Part shown: in pieces, positions 1 to 9,567 of the stretch | Numbering within the stretch: position 1 is the first letter of the stretch | Layout of the letters: every line of letters starts with the position of its first letter | NCBI GenBank assembly: GCA_965206025.1 | Contig: CBDBIU010000005.1 | Span: forward strand, 2,324,208 to 2,388,207 | DNA length: 64,000 bases | Direction: 5' to 3' | DNA from: G963668345 sp965206025 | GTDB lineage: Bacteria > Acidobacteriota > Terriglobia > Bryobacterales > UBA6623 | Made by a program: the position numbers and the translations under genes | The notes under the pieces: generated by a model | Databases searched by the model: none | What the model saw: the letters and a program-made list of their open reading frames with translations, nothing else | Told to the model about the DNA's origin: nothing

Positions 1-89
1 ACCGAAGCAGGCTCCGGGAGGTCGGCCTCACAGTGGCGAGGGATCCGTCACTCACCGCCGCCAGCCACTAAAATCCCAGAAGAGCCAAA

Positions 90-1316
90 TTAGTTTGCTT
101 TCCAAGAGCTTGCTTCTACGCAGTGCTCCTCCACCGCCTGGGGCGTAAAACGTACTCCATGGCCGGGTGATCGCGTGGGATAGGCATACCCCTGTTCCAC
201 CCGCACCGGCTCCTCGACAAAGCGGTCCAGAAACGGGAAATGTTCGAGCAGAATGGCGTTAGGAACCGCGCACACCAGATGAACGTGCAACTCCATCAGA
301 AAATGCGGAACAACGACGGTGTTAAAGCTGTGGGCCGTATGGGCAATCCGCAGCCACTCGGTGACCCCGCCCACGCGGGCGACATCCGGCTGTAGAATCG
401 AAGCGGCCTCGCGAGCCAAGTATTCCTTGAAAGCATGCCGGTTGTAGAGGTTTTCGCCGACGGCGATCGGGATGGAAGTGCTGTTGTGCAACTGGCGATG
501 GCCCGCGACGTCGTCCGCCTCGATCGGTTCTTCCAGCCAAAAAATGCCGAACTCTTCGAATAAGCGCGCCCGCGCGATGGCTTCCCAGGCTGTCCAGTGC
601 AGATTGGCGTCGACCATGAGCTTCATGTCGTCGCCAATGGCCTTTCTGACAGCACGAAGACGCGCCGTGTCTTCGGAGCGCTTCTCCTTCCCGACCTTGA
701 TCTTGACGCCGAAAAACCCCTCTTCGAGGCGGCGACGGGAATTATCAACCAACTGATCCTGGCTATGATTCAGCCAACCGCCGTCGGTGTCGTAACAGGG
801 AATCCTGGAGCGGGAAGCCCCAAGAAATTTGAACAGAGGCTGCTCGGCCCGCTTCGCCTTGAGATCCCACAGTGCGATGTCAATCGCCGACTGCGCCAGG
901 GAAAACAGCCCATGGCGGCCCACCCAGTGAAGCGCCCACCACATCTTCTCCCACAGGCGTTCGATATCGGCGGGGTCCTCGCCTAGAATCAGCGGCACGA
1001 TGTCGTCGTCGAGCAACCTCTTTGTTGCCCGACCCGCGCGCCCGATCGTGTAAGTAAAACCTAAGCCTGAAATCCCCTCGTCGGTGTGAAGCGTGGGCAA
1101 TGATCTCCATCGCCTCCATTTGCTGAATGGCGTCGACGATTTCGCGATCAGGGGGAAAGCGATAGAGGGCGGTGTCGATCCGGGTGATTTTCACAAGCCC
1201 AATGACCGGACGTGAGCGGCAATGATCTCCATCGCCTCCATTTGCTGAATGGCGTCGACGATTTCGCGATCAGGGGGAAAGCGATAGAGGGCGGTGTCGA
1301 TCCGGGTGATTTTCAC
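90..1316 (-). pseudogene. Mandelate racemase/muconate lactonizing enzyme-type protein, frameshifted by tandem duplication
   Basis: This is an enolase-superfamily enzyme that would abstract an alpha-proton from a carboxylate substrate using Mg2+. The main frame (90-1100, 336 codons) keeps the barrel. It shows a KIK pair (K133, K135), metal ligands at DAN (D164), EEP (E190/E191) and GEN (E216), and a QPD/PHF Asp-His dyad (D239, H266), as in the mandelate racemase subgroup. The normal N-terminus, starting KITRIDTALYRF, is present twice upstream in other frames: GTG at 1194 and GTG at 1316. A 108-bp segment is repeated at 1096-1203 and 1218-1325 with an offset of 122 bp, which is not a multiple of three. 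The outer copy has the better Shine-Dalgarno (GAGAG) but stops at 1191. The substrate cannot be told. Either the gene is dead or the duplication is an assembly artefact. Confidence 0.85.
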
Positions 1317-1325
1317 AAGCCCAAT
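1096..1325. repeat. Imperfect tandem duplication (2 x 108 bp, 122-bp period)
   Basis: Positions 1096-1203 and 1218-1325 appear identical, separated by 14 unique bases. The unit carries the start region of the enolase-superfamily gene, and it is the direct cause of the broken frame. Confidence 0.9.
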
Positions 1326-1326
1326 C

Positions 1327-1510
1327 TCTCTACCTGAGAAGTGTAGCGCCCAACGTCTTGGCAAACGCCACCATGACCGCCGAGTTCGGGAAACGCGGCT
1401 CGACGGACCACGTTTTGGTCCAACCATGGTAGCACCCATCTTCTTCGCCGGCCCTCGACCGTTCTCTCGGGGCACGAAGGATCTTGATGGGCACAGATCT
1501 CACGTTTCTT
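1327..1510. other. Intergenic stretch with possible C-terminal gene remnant
   Basis: There is no complete gene here. On the minus strand an open stretch ending with a stop at 1330 reads protein-like (...HGWTKTWSVEPRFPNSAV...) over about 50 codons, without a credible start. It could be the tail of a lost gene upstream of the enolase-superfamily gene. I do not recognise the family. Confidence 0.3.
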
Positions 1511-2347
1511 CTACTTAGGCGAGGGTTGAGGAGCGAAAGGATAGAAGTCGAGGATGATGTCATCCCGGTACGAGAAGTTGGGGAAGTCAAGCCGAGGCAT
1601 CGGATACTGGGTGGTCGATGCCACGGCGACGAAATCGCTTTTCCTTACATAGGCCACTTCGAGTACCTCCGGAACGACGGAGTTACCGACAGCCTGTAGG
1701 TTGGAATTGTTGTTGCCATGCACGTGCGCCAGGTGAAACGTCTCATTCAGCTTCCGCAAAACCTTCGCCTGATTGTCGAAAGCGTCTCCCGTCTCCGTGC
1801 CGAACCCATGCAGCTCCATGACAAGCTGCTTGAAACGGCCCATGACATCGTCTGGAGTCGCCAGGAGACTGAGCCACTCGGCCCCTTCAACGTCCATTTT
1901 CAAAAGGAGGTTTTCCTTTTCCGCATGGCCGTTTTCCGCCACATGGCCCTGCAGTGAATTCAGATCGGCAGTACGGCGTGGACCAATGCCTTCCGGTTTC
2001 CAAGTGATGAGAGGAGAAGGATCCTCCTCCGGCAAGCCGCCGATGGTGTGGTCATACAGGTAGGCGCGGATGCGATTTTCCGCTACGAAATGGCTTTCAA
2101 ATCCCATGTCGCTTCCGATGCCGTAGCTGTAGAGAACATCGTAATCTTGACCAGCGATCATAACGTAACCGCCATCATGCTCGGGGCCGAGTCGCTGTTT
2201 CTCGGCGCCAACAATGTCGACCGGCCGAAGTTCCACAAGCAGCTGCAATAATTGCGCTTCACTGATCGCCGCCGGCGAAGTTTTGACCCGACAAGAGGCC
2301 AACAGTGCCAGGCCGATGACCAGTACAAAGAGGTGGGTTTTTTTCAT
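1511..2347 (-). CDS. FkbM/Methyltransf_21-like lipoprotein
   Basis: The 278-aa protein starts at the ATG at 2347, which has GGAGAA 8 bases upstream; an earlier in-frame ATG at 2374 lacks this. The N-terminus is a short hydrophobic signal ending in a lipobox (LASC, Cys19), so it is probably a lipoprotein. The core has the pattern of FkbM-type SAM-dependent methyltransferases. A region with YSYGIGSD resembles the first nucleotide-binding loop, and LLLKMDVEGAEW (about residues 147-158) matches the family's KxDVEGxE motif. A lipid anchor is unusual for a methyltransferase, so the protein may have another role. It is flanked by the broken enolase gene and the initiator tRNA. The substrate is unknown. 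Confidence 0.75.
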   Translation of the reverse strand: MKKTHLFVLVIGLALLASCRVKTSPAAISEAQLLQLLVELRPVDIVGAEKQRLGPEHDGGYVMIAGQDYDVLYSYGIGSDMGFESHFVAENRIRAYLYDHTIGGLPEEDPSPLITWKPEGIGPRRTADLNSLQGHVAENGHAEKENLLLKMDVEGAEWLSLLATPDDVMGRFKQLVMELHGFGTETGDAFDNQAKVLRKLNETFHLAHVHGNNNSNLQAVGNSVVPEVLEVAYVRKSDFVAVASTTQYPMPRLDFPNFSYRDDIILDFYPFAPQPSPK

Positions 2348-2524
2348 AAGGATTTTCTCCGAGATCAAACACACGCGCGGCGTGGGCCGCGCCTACGTCA
2401 AGCGCATGGAGGGTAGAACGGAGGCCCGGCTAACAACAAGCGCGGCGAAGAACAAGAAACGGGGAGAGGCACTGATTTTCACATCCCATCCGCTTATTAT
2501 AGATGAAATTAGAATTTCCACCTC

Positions 2525-2584
2525 GAATCGCTAGCCCGCCTTTCTCACCACCTGACGAGGTGAAGTGCGTGAGAAAAATGGGCC
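2525..2584. repeat. Short solo copy of the MITE ends (hairpin)
   Basis: CTAGCCCGCCTTTCTCACC is followed closely by GTGAGAAAAATGGGCC. This joins both terminal inverted repeats of the MITE family described at 37419, with the interior missing. It could fold as a hairpin downstream of either neighbouring gene. Confidence 0.6.
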
Positions 2585-2682
2585 AACCGGCCCCCCGGAT
2601 CCTCCTGCTGGGCCCGACAAGAGCCGAGAATCGATGGGCCGAAACTGCCTGATATCAATCGAACTCCGGTTCTTGCAAAAAT

Positions 2683-2712
2683 TTGACGGACTACAACACC
2701 TTCCGATACTAT
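2683..2712 (+). promoter_or_regulatory. Promoter of the initiator tRNA
   Basis: TTGACG (2683-2688) and TACTAT (2707-2712) are separated by 18 bp, a good sigma-70 arrangement. The tRNA begins at 2718, so transcription would start at or within a base or two of its 5' end. An overlapping GATACT at 2705 gives a 16-bp spacer as an alternative. Confidence 0.55.
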
Positions 2713-2717
2713 GAACC

Positions 2718-2795
<78 letters not shown>

Positions 2796-2891
2796 CCCTA
2801 TAGGCCGTTTGAACGCAACCCACTTCCCTCTGCATCCGACCGAGTTCCGTCACCGCCTTACAAGCACGGATTGTTGTGATCAGAGGGCGAC

Positions 2892-5207
2892 ATGAAGCGA
2901 CAAGTGCGAGGGGCGCCGCGGCGCAGCAATCTTGGAAACCTCTCGCAACTCCAACATAACCTCGGCCACGTCGTAGCCCTCGCCGGAATACTGCTGTTCC
3001 CGATGCTGCCGCTTTTCGCGCAACCGTCCGAGCCCGGAGACCTTCGCGACTTACGAGCCCAAAGGATCGAGCAGCCGCTCGAGCTCGATGGACTGGTCAA
3101 CGAGCCGCTCTGGCGCGAACTTGACGTTGCAACCGATTTCGTCCAGCAAAACCCCGATGAAGGTGAACTCTCGGCTGAGAAAACCGAAGTCCGCATCGGC
3201 TTCGACGACCGCAACCTCTACATCGCCATTATCTGTTTTGACTCCCAACCCGAGAACATCGTGGTCACCCAAAACCGCCGCGACGCCTCTCTCCGCGACA
3301 CCGACTCGGTGCAGATTTTGCTCGACACGTTCAACGACGGCCAGAACGCGTTTATCTTCGGGACAAGTCCCACCGGTATCGAGTTCGATGCGCAGGTTTC
3401 CAAGGCCGGACAGACTCGGGGAGCAGCCGGCGGGCCCGCCCGGGCCGGGGGGCAAGGAGGCGCGCAACGGGGAGGCTCCTCCGCCCTCAATCTCAACTGG
3501 GACGGCGTCTGGCAGGTTCGCTCACAAATCACTCAGCGCGGCTGGGAAAGCGAAATCATCATCCCCTTCCGCACCCTGCGCTACAAACCCGGCGACGGGG
3601 TCTGGGGCCTGAACATCATGCGCAACCTGCGCAGAAGGAACGAACTCTCCTTCTGGTCGCCCATCTCCCGCGCGTTCCGCTTCACGCAGATCAGCATGGC
3701 CGGCTCGCTTTCCGGGCTGGAAACGCGCACGCACCGCAATCTGAAGCTTCTTCCCTACGTGCTGGGAGGTTTTTCGCAGGACTATCGCCGCACCGAAAAC
3801 CAGTCCAGGTTCGAGCGTGACGCGGGCCTCGATCTAAAATATAGCCTCACGCCCGGCCTCACACTCGACGCCACGTTCAACACCGACTTCGCCCAGATTG
3901 AGGTGGACGATGAACAGGTCAACCTGACTCGCTTCGACTTGTTCTTCCCGGAGAAGCGCCCTTTCTTTCTCGAAAACTCCGGTTTCTTCGAGTTCGGCAG
4001 TCCCGGGGAAGTGGAGATTTTCTTTTCCCGACGAATCGGTCTCGACGAAGACCGCCATCCCGTGCCCATCGACGCCGGAGCGCGCGTCAGCGGCAAAATC
4101 GGGCCCTACCAACTCGGCCTGCTCAACATGCAGACCCGCTCGGTCGACGGCGCCGCCCCCGCGAACAACTATAGCGTCGCTCGCCTTAGCCGGGAATTGC
4201 CCAATCGTTCTTCAATCGGGGTGATCGGCGTGAGCCGGGAGGCGACCACTGATTTCCCAGACGCGCCGCGCTTCAATCGAACTTACGGGGCCGATGCCAA
4301 CATCGGTTTCGGCAAGTTCGCGAACTGGTTCAACTACGTCGCCGAAAGCGAGACCCCAGGCCTCGAAGACAGCAACCACACCTATTCCAGTCGCTTTGAG
4401 TATGACGACTCAGGCAACGAATTCAGGCTCGGCTACCTCGAGGTCGGCCACAACTTCAACCCCGAGGTCGGCTTCGTACGCCGCGTCGGTTACCGTAAAG
4501 CAGATTACTTTTACCGCTATACGCATTACCCCAACACCGGCCGCATCCGCAGCGTCGAGCCGCACTTTTCCGGCCAGAACTGGTACACCTTGGGAACGAA
4601 CGCCAAAGAGTCGGGTTTTGAGCACTACCATCTCGAGTCCCGATGGCAAGATGGCGGGCGCCTCGGGCTGGCCTGGAACCGTAACTTTGAACGCCTGGAC
4701 GAGCCGTTTGAAATCCACCCCGACATCTCGGTCCCCGCGGGCCGCTACCAGTTCAGCGAACTGATCGCCAATTTCGGGACCGATCCGAGCGCTCCCCTCT
4801 TCCTCGGTGGCACTGCGGCTTCAGGAGGCTTCTACGACGGAACCATCCGCACACTCAATTTTCGCGGCGGGTATCGACGCGGCAAGAAGCTGACCTGGAC
4901 GGGAAGCTGGGTCCGCAATTTCATCGACTTGCCGGTCGGCGACTTCAATACCGACCTCGTCGGGCTGCGCTTCAACTGGTCATTCACGCCGAAGAGCTTC
5001 TTTCAAACCTTCAGCCAATACAACAGCGTTACCGATGAGATTGGCCACAACATCCGGCTGGGGTTGCTCTCGACATCCAGCACGGGACTTTTTGTCGTCT
5101 TTAACACGGGCACAAGCACGCGCGACTTCTTAGATCCCCACGATGTCGAGCGGCGCACGATCTCCCGCGCCCTGTTCATCAAATTCACCCGCCTGCTGGA
5201 CTATTAG
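2892..5207 (+). CDS. DUF5916 outer-membrane-type protein with CBM9-like N-terminal domain
   Basis: The 771-aa protein starts at an ATG with GAGGG just upstream. It has a hydrophobic signal segment (about residues 28-44). A carbohydrate-binding-module-9-like domain (about 55-250) follows and begins with the typical LDGxxxExxW pattern (ELDGLVNEPLWREL). The long C-terminal region (about 260-771) is rich in aromatic residues and alternating beta-strands, and carries the DUF5916 hallmark FFPEKRPFFLENSGFF. Such proteins are thought to be secreted or outer-membrane beta-barrels; a ligand is not established. A Gly/Ala-rich low-complexity insert (about residues 175-198) interrupts the binding domain. 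The gene stands alone downstream of tRNA-fMet. Confidence 0.85.
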   Translation: MKRQVRGAPRRSNLGNLSQLQHNLGHVVALAGILLFPMLPLFAQPSEPGDLRDLRAQRIEQPLELDGLVNEPLWRELDVATDFVQQNPDEGELSAEKTEVRIGFDDRNLYIAIICFDSQPENIVVTQNRRDASLRDTDSVQILLDTFNDGQNAFIFGTSPTGIEFDAQVSKAGQTRGAAGGPARAGGQGGAQRGGSSALNLNWDGVWQVRSQITQRGWESEIIIPFRTLRYKPGDGVWGLNIMRNLRRRNELSFWSPISRAFRFTQISMAGSLSGLETRTHRNLKLLPYVLGGFSQDYRRTENQSRFERDAGLDLKYSLTPGLTLDATFNTDFAQIEVDDEQVNLTRFDLFFPEKRPFFLENSGFFEFGSPGEVEIFFSRRIGLDEDRHPVPIDAGARVSGKIGPYQLGLLNMQTRSVDGAAPANNYSVARLSRELPNRSSIGVIGVSREATTDFPDAPRFNRTYGADANIGFGKFANWFNYVAESETPGLEDSNHTYSSRFEYDDSGNEFRLGYLEVGHNFNPEVGFVRRVGYRKADYFYRYTHYPNTGRIRSVEPHFSGQNWYTLGTNAKESGFEHYHLESRWQDGGRLGLAWNRNFERLDEPFEIHPDISVPAGRYQFSELIANFGTDPSAPLFLGGTAASGGFYDGTIRTLNFRGGYRRGKKLTWTGSWVRNFIDLPVGDFNTDLVGLRFNWSFTPKSFFQTFSQYNSVTDEIGHNIRLGLLSTSSTGLFVVFNTGTSTRDFLDPHDVERRTISRALFIKFTRLLDY

Positions 5208-5262
5208 CCGGCATTGCTCACCCGCTGACGGCGGTCGAAACACGCCCTACGCCCGGACCTCA

Positions 5263-5772
5263 TCACACGAATAACCGCAAGAACAGAAAGATGGCGCCAT
5301 TGGCCACCCAGCCAATGAGGCACACGCCGATAGCGCGCCCTGTACTCGTGTAGTCGAGCGCCTGCTTTACCGCAACAACGAAGGCGGCGAGCATCCACAG
5401 GTTGGCGATACCGAGCGCCAGCCAACCCAGCAGCGGAATGATCCCCAAAACGCGCACGATGCCTGGAGCCGCCGCAAACCCCGTTGTCCTTAGTAGCTGA
5501 CCCCAGTCTGCCCGCGTTCGCGCTTCGGGAAGCAGCCGCGTGCCGATCAGGTAGGTCAACCCCGCCCAGACTAACCAGCCCAGCAGCGCGCCGACTACAG
5601 CCGCCAGAATCCCGGGACCACCACGCCCGATGTCGCCAATTCCGGCAGCCAAACTGGAGAGGATCACGACTCCCATCGCTTGGCCTATGGCCGTGGAATC
5701 CACCTCGACCTCTTCGTACGTGTGCACATTCAGCGTTGCGGCGCCTACCAATCGTTCCGTGAAAAATGCCAT
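5263..5772 (-). CDS. Yip1-like integral membrane protein
   Basis: The 169-aa protein has four or five hydrophobic segments (about residues 30-48, 55-78, 98-125, 127-140 and 148-167) separated by short loops. The layout and the tract AAPGIVRVLGIIPLLGW resemble the Yip1 domain family of small bacterial membrane proteins, whose bacterial function is unknown. The start is the first ATG of the frame at 5772. It is divergent from the DUF1549/DUF1553 gene at 5989. Confidence 0.65.
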   Translation of the reverse strand: MAFFTERLVGAATLNVHTYEEVEVDSTAIGQAMGVVILSSLAAGIGDIGRGGPGILAAVVGALLGWLVWAGLTYLIGTRLLPEARTRADWGQLLRTTGFAAAPGIVRVLGIIPLLGWLALGIANLWMLAAFVVAVKQALDYTSTGRAIGVCLIGWVANGAIFLFLRLFV

Positions 5773-5961
5773 AGCGTTACACTCCCTCCGGTGAAGCCTC
5801 TGTCCGATTGTAAAGTAGTTGAGTCCCGGGGGGACAGTCGACCGAACGCCGAATCGCCTGTCGAGCCGGGGCCGTTGCCCAACGAGTGTCCGCTCTCCGA
5901 GGACAAAACATCCCAGGGGCGCCTGCGCCCTGCTTGTTAGAGACGGGATTGCGGGGGGGCG

Positions 5962-5967
5962 TATAAT
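5962..5967 (+). promoter_or_regulatory. Possible -10 box
   Basis: A perfect TATAAT lies upstream of the large cytochrome gene. No -35 box sits at normal spacing; TTGTTA at 5934 is 22 bp away. If it is used, the transcript would start only about 15 bases before the ATG at 5989. Confidence 0.3.
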
Positions 5968-5988
5968 TTAGTGGAGAAGACGATTCGG

Positions 5989-8900
5989 ATGCTCCTCTGC
6001 TTCCATCGCCGGATTCCCGGTTATGCGTTCGCTCTCGTGACCGCTGTGTCGTTTTGCGGATTGGCGGCGGCGGGCGCCAAGGATTCCGGGGCGAGGGTCG
6101 TGGGGTTCAATCGCGACATCCGGCCCATCCTCTCAGATAAATGCTTCGTCTGCCACGGCCCCGATAAGTCGACCCGGCTGAGCCCGCTGCGCCTCGACAC
6201 GAAAGAGGGAGCCTTAGCCGATCTGGGAGGCCGCTTTGCCATCGTGCCGGGGAAGCCGGAGAGGAGCGAAGTCATCCGCCGCGTCAGCTCCGACAACGCG
6301 GCCCTGCGCATGCCGCCGTCCTATTCCGGCAAGGACAAACTCACCGAGCGGGAAATCGACGCCATCCGGGGCTGGATCGAGCAGGGCGCGAAGTGGGAAA
6401 ACCACTGGTCATTCATCGCCCCGAAGCGTCCCGCGATCGCGGCGGTAGAAAACCGCGATTGGCCACGCAACCCGATCGATCACTTTGTGCTTGCGCGTCT
6501 GGAACGAGAAGGATGGGCTCCATCCACCGAAGCCGATCGCGCGACGCTGATCCGGCGCGTGACGCTCGATTTAACGGGACTCCCACCCACGCCGGCCGAG
6601 GTCGACGCTTTCCTGGACGACGACTCGCCGAACGCCTACGAGGCACTCGTCGATCGATTGCTGCGGTCGCCCCGATACGGTGAGCGAATGGCCGTTCGGT
6701 GGCTCGATGCCGCCAGATACGCCGACACGAGCGGCTATCAAAGCGATTCCGAGCGGTACATGTGGCGCTGGCGCGATTGGGTCATCCATGCCTTTAACGC
6801 CAATATGCCTTTCGATCAGTTCACTGTGGAACAGATCGCGGGCGACATGCTGCCCCATGCCACGCTAGACCAGATCATCGCCACCGGTTTCAACCGCAAC
6901 CATCGCCAAAACGGGGAAGGCGGGATCATTCCCGAGGAGTACTTGGTCGAAAACGTGGTCGATCGCGTGGAAACGACCTCGACCGTATGGCTGGGATTGA
7001 CGATGGGCTGCGCCCGCTGCCACGACCACAAGTACGATCCCATCAAGCAAAAGGAGTTCTACGAAGTCTTTGCCCATTTCAACAACATTCCCGAGCGCGG
7101 CAAAGCTTTTAAATACGGCAACTCGCCGCCGTTCGTGAAAGCTCCCACGGCGCCCCAAGAAACCCGATTGGCCGAACTTGACGACAAACTTGCAGCCGCG
7201 GAACAAAAGTTCGCCGAACTCGAGTCCGAGTTGGTTGCGGCGCAAGAAGTGTGGGAGGCGTCTTTGCTGGGTTCCGCACGAGTCGATTGGCTGCTCCGCG
7301 ACCGGCTTGTGGTTCATCACCCGCTCGACGGCGACATCGCCGGCCTCCGGGTTGGAAAGCGTGTCAGACCCAAGCTGGAAGACGGCCAACCCCATTTTGT
7401 CCCAGGACGGTTAGGCGAGGCGGCCGCTTTCGACGGCAAGCGTTTCATCAATGCGGGCGACGTGGCGAACTTCGACTATACCGACAAGTTCACGCTGGCC
7501 GCTTGGATCTATCCCCAAGCACCCGACGGCGTCATTGTCTCGCGGGCGACCGAAGGGGAGGAGGGCGAGACCGGATACGGGCTCTACCTAAACGGCGGCA
7601 GAGTCCAGATCAACCTCTCCCAGCGCTGGATCGATGACGGTATACGCGCGGAAACCCGGGACGCCCTGCCGCTTAACGAATGGCATCACGTGTTGGTAAC
7701 CTACGACGGCACCCGAGTTCCCAGCGCGTTCCGGGTCTACGTCAACGGCCGGCCCCAAAAGCTGAATCACCTGCTCGATGGCATCAACAATCCCATTCAA
7801 CAGGATCAACCCCTGCGCATCGGCGCCAGCGGCTTTCCGAGGCCGCGTTTCCAAGGGCACATCGACGACGTCCGCGCCTACGACGTGGCGCTGACCCCGC
7901 GCCAAGCGGCGGTCGTCTCGACCGCGGAATCCGTTAGCGCGATTGCCCGACTTACTCCCGAGAAAAGAACCCCGCCGCAGTCCGATAAGATGCGGCTTTG
8001 CTTTCTCGACCAATACGCTCCCGACCGCATCCGGGAGACCTGGCGCGGACTCGCCGAGCTGCGGCGTGAACGCGAGCGATTCTGGGACGGTCTGCCGACC
8101 GTCATGGTGATGCGGGAGCTCGAACCGCGGCGTGAAACCTTTCAGCTCATTCGCGGCGCCTACGACAGCCCTGGGGAAAAAGTCACCCCGGATGTACCAG
8201 CCGTTTTCCCTCCTCTCCCGGAAACCCAAGAGAAGAACCGCCTGGCATTCGCCCGCTGGCTCGTCGATCCCGCGAACCCTCTGCCCGCCCGCGTAACCGT
8301 CAACCGCTTCTGGCAAATGTACTTCGGCATCGGCTTGGTGAAAACGGCCGAAAACTTCGGTTCCCAGGGAGAATGGCCGACCCATCCCGAGCTTCTCGAT
8401 TGGCTCGCTACCGAGTTCATCCGTTCCGGCTGGGACGTCAAAGCCATGCAGAAGACGATCGTGACGAGCGCGACGTACCGGCAATCGTCCGGCCTGACGC
8501 CGCTGCTCATCGAGCGGGACCCCGATAACCGCCTACTGGCTCGCGGGCCCCGTTTTCGTTTGCCGGCACACGCGATTCGCGATCAAGCGCTAGCGATAGC
8601 CGGCCTGCTCGTTGAGCGGGTTGGGGGCCCGTCCGTGAAACCTTACCAGCCCCCCGGTCTGTGGAAGGAGCTCACCGGCCAAAACTATCGCCGTGATGAG
8701 GGAGACAGCCTTTACCGCCGCAGCCTGTACACCTTTTGGAAGCGGACATCCGCGCCGCCGGCGATGGTGACATTTGATTCGGCGCTTCGCGACACCTGTA
8801 ACGTCCGCCAGACACGAACCAACACGCCGCTGCAGGCCCTGAACCTGATGAACGACGTCACCTACGTCGAAGCCTCGCGCTTGCTGGCGGAAAGAATGCT

Positions 8901-9171
8901 CGCCGAGGGAGGCGCGAGCCCGGAGGAGCGTGTCGCGTTCGGCTACCGGTTGGCGACGGCCCGAGAACCCAGCCCCGCAGAGACGAAGGTTCTAGTCGAG
9001 GGCTTCCGCCACCACTTGGACCGTTACCGGACCGATCGGACGGCGGCGTTGAAACTGGTCAGCGAGGGAGAACATCCTCGTAATCAGGCCCTCGAAGTCG
9101 CCGAACTGGCCTCCTATACGACCGTGGCGAGCCTCATTTTGAATCTCGACGAAACCATTTCCAAGCAGTAA
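5989..9171 (+). CDS. PSCyt1-DUF1549-LamG-DUF1553 protein (planctomycete-type cytochrome)
   Basis: The protein is 1060 aa from the ATG at 5989, which has GGAGA 11 bases upstream; a GTG at 5971 would add six residues. An N-terminal signal precedes a c-type haem site CFVCH (C52, C55, H56) in a PSCyt1 domain. DUF1549 follows (about residues 155-360) and ends in a second CxxCH (CARCH, near 343). Next come a coiled segment, a LamG/concanavalin-like domain (about 445-625, with WHHVLVTYDG) and DUF1553 (about 740-1050, with PARVTVNRFWQMYFG and TPLQALNLMND). These proteins are exported. Their roles in polysaccharide breakdown or periplasmic electron transfer are suggested but unproven. A DUF1501 gene normally follows; here none does. 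Confidence 0.92.
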   Translation: MLLCFHRRIPGYAFALVTAVSFCGLAAAGAKDSGARVVGFNRDIRPILSDKCFVCHGPDKSTRLSPLRLDTKEGALADLGGRFAIVPGKPERSEVIRRVSSDNAALRMPPSYSGKDKLTEREIDAIRGWIEQGAKWENHWSFIAPKRPAIAAVENRDWPRNPIDHFVLARLEREGWAPSTEADRATLIRRVTLDLTGLPPTPAEVDAFLDDDSPNAYEALVDRLLRSPRYGERMAVRWLDAARYADTSGYQSDSERYMWRWRDWVIHAFNANMPFDQFTVEQIAGDMLPHATLDQIIATGFNRNHRQNGEGGIIPEEYLVENVVDRVETTSTVWLGLTMGCARCHDHKYDPIKQKEFYEVFAHFNNIPERGKAFKYGNSPPFVKAPTAPQETRLAELDDKLAAAEQKFAELESELVAAQEVWEASLLGSARVDWLLRDRLVVHHPLDGDIAGLRVGKRVRPKLEDGQPHFVPGRLGEAAAFDGKRFINAGDVANFDYTDKFTLAAWIYPQAPDGVIVSRATEGEEGETGYGLYLNGGRVQINLSQRWIDDGIRAETRDALPLNEWHHVLVTYDGTRVPSAFRVYVNGRPQKLNHLLDGINNPIQQDQPLRIGASGFPRPRFQGHIDDVRAYDVALTPRQAAVVSTAESVSAIARLTPEKRTPPQSDKMRLCFLDQYAPDRIRETWRGLAELRRERERFWDGLPTVMVMRELEPRRETFQLIRGAYDSPGEKVTPDVPAVFPPLPETQEKNRLAFARWLVDPANPLPARVTVNRFWQMYFGIGLVKTAENFGSQGEWPTHPELLDWLATEFIRSGWDVKAMQKTIVTSATYRQSSGLTPLLIERDPDNRLLARGPRFRLPAHAIRDQALAIAGLLVERVGGPSVKPYQPPGLWKELTGQNYRRDEGDSLYRRSLYTFWKRTSAPPAMVTFDSALRDTCNVRQTRTNTPLQALNLMNDVTYVEASRLLAERMLAEGGASPEERVAFGYRLATAREPSPAETKVLVEGFRHHLDRYRTDRTAALKLVSEGEHPRNQALEVAELASYTTVASLILNLDETISKQ

Positions 9172-9567
9172 CCCGCGTTCGATTTATTGCTGTTGCATCC
9201 TTGCCGGCCCGCTTACTCACGAGTCTTCCCATTTGTAGTTGTAGCCGCGGCCGCTCGGGAGCGGCCGACCCGCGGGCCGACGAAATCGCTGACTGCCCCA
9301 TCCCGAAGGCGAGGATTTTCACCACCGCCGTTGGCCCAGCCCAGCTCTTTCGGTTCCCACGGCAGAGCCGAAAGCCCCTCTGTGAACGCCCGATCCTTCG
9401 TCCCGAACAGTTTCGACCCCTCGAACACCGGGGGTAAGACCGTTGCGGAGCACCATCCGCGGAAGATAGAATTCAAGGACGTATCAAGCCCGCGCTGCGT
9501 GAACTGGCGGGGAAACGTCTCACCCTCCGGGCCCGACGCCGGTTAACCAGCCAGATCGAGAGATCCC
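9172..9567. other. Intergenic region without a clear gene
   Basis: About 400 bp without a convincing gene. A degenerate MITE end (GCCCGCTTACTCACGAG) lies at about 9210. A minus-strand open stretch (9213-9476) reads fluently but has no recognisable domain and is probably repeat-derived. Confidence 0.4.

Noticed and set aside
7588..8484. 298-codon minus-strand frame
   Set aside because: It is antisense to the LamG/DUF1553 part of the cytochrome gene, which shows clear family motifs on the plus strand.
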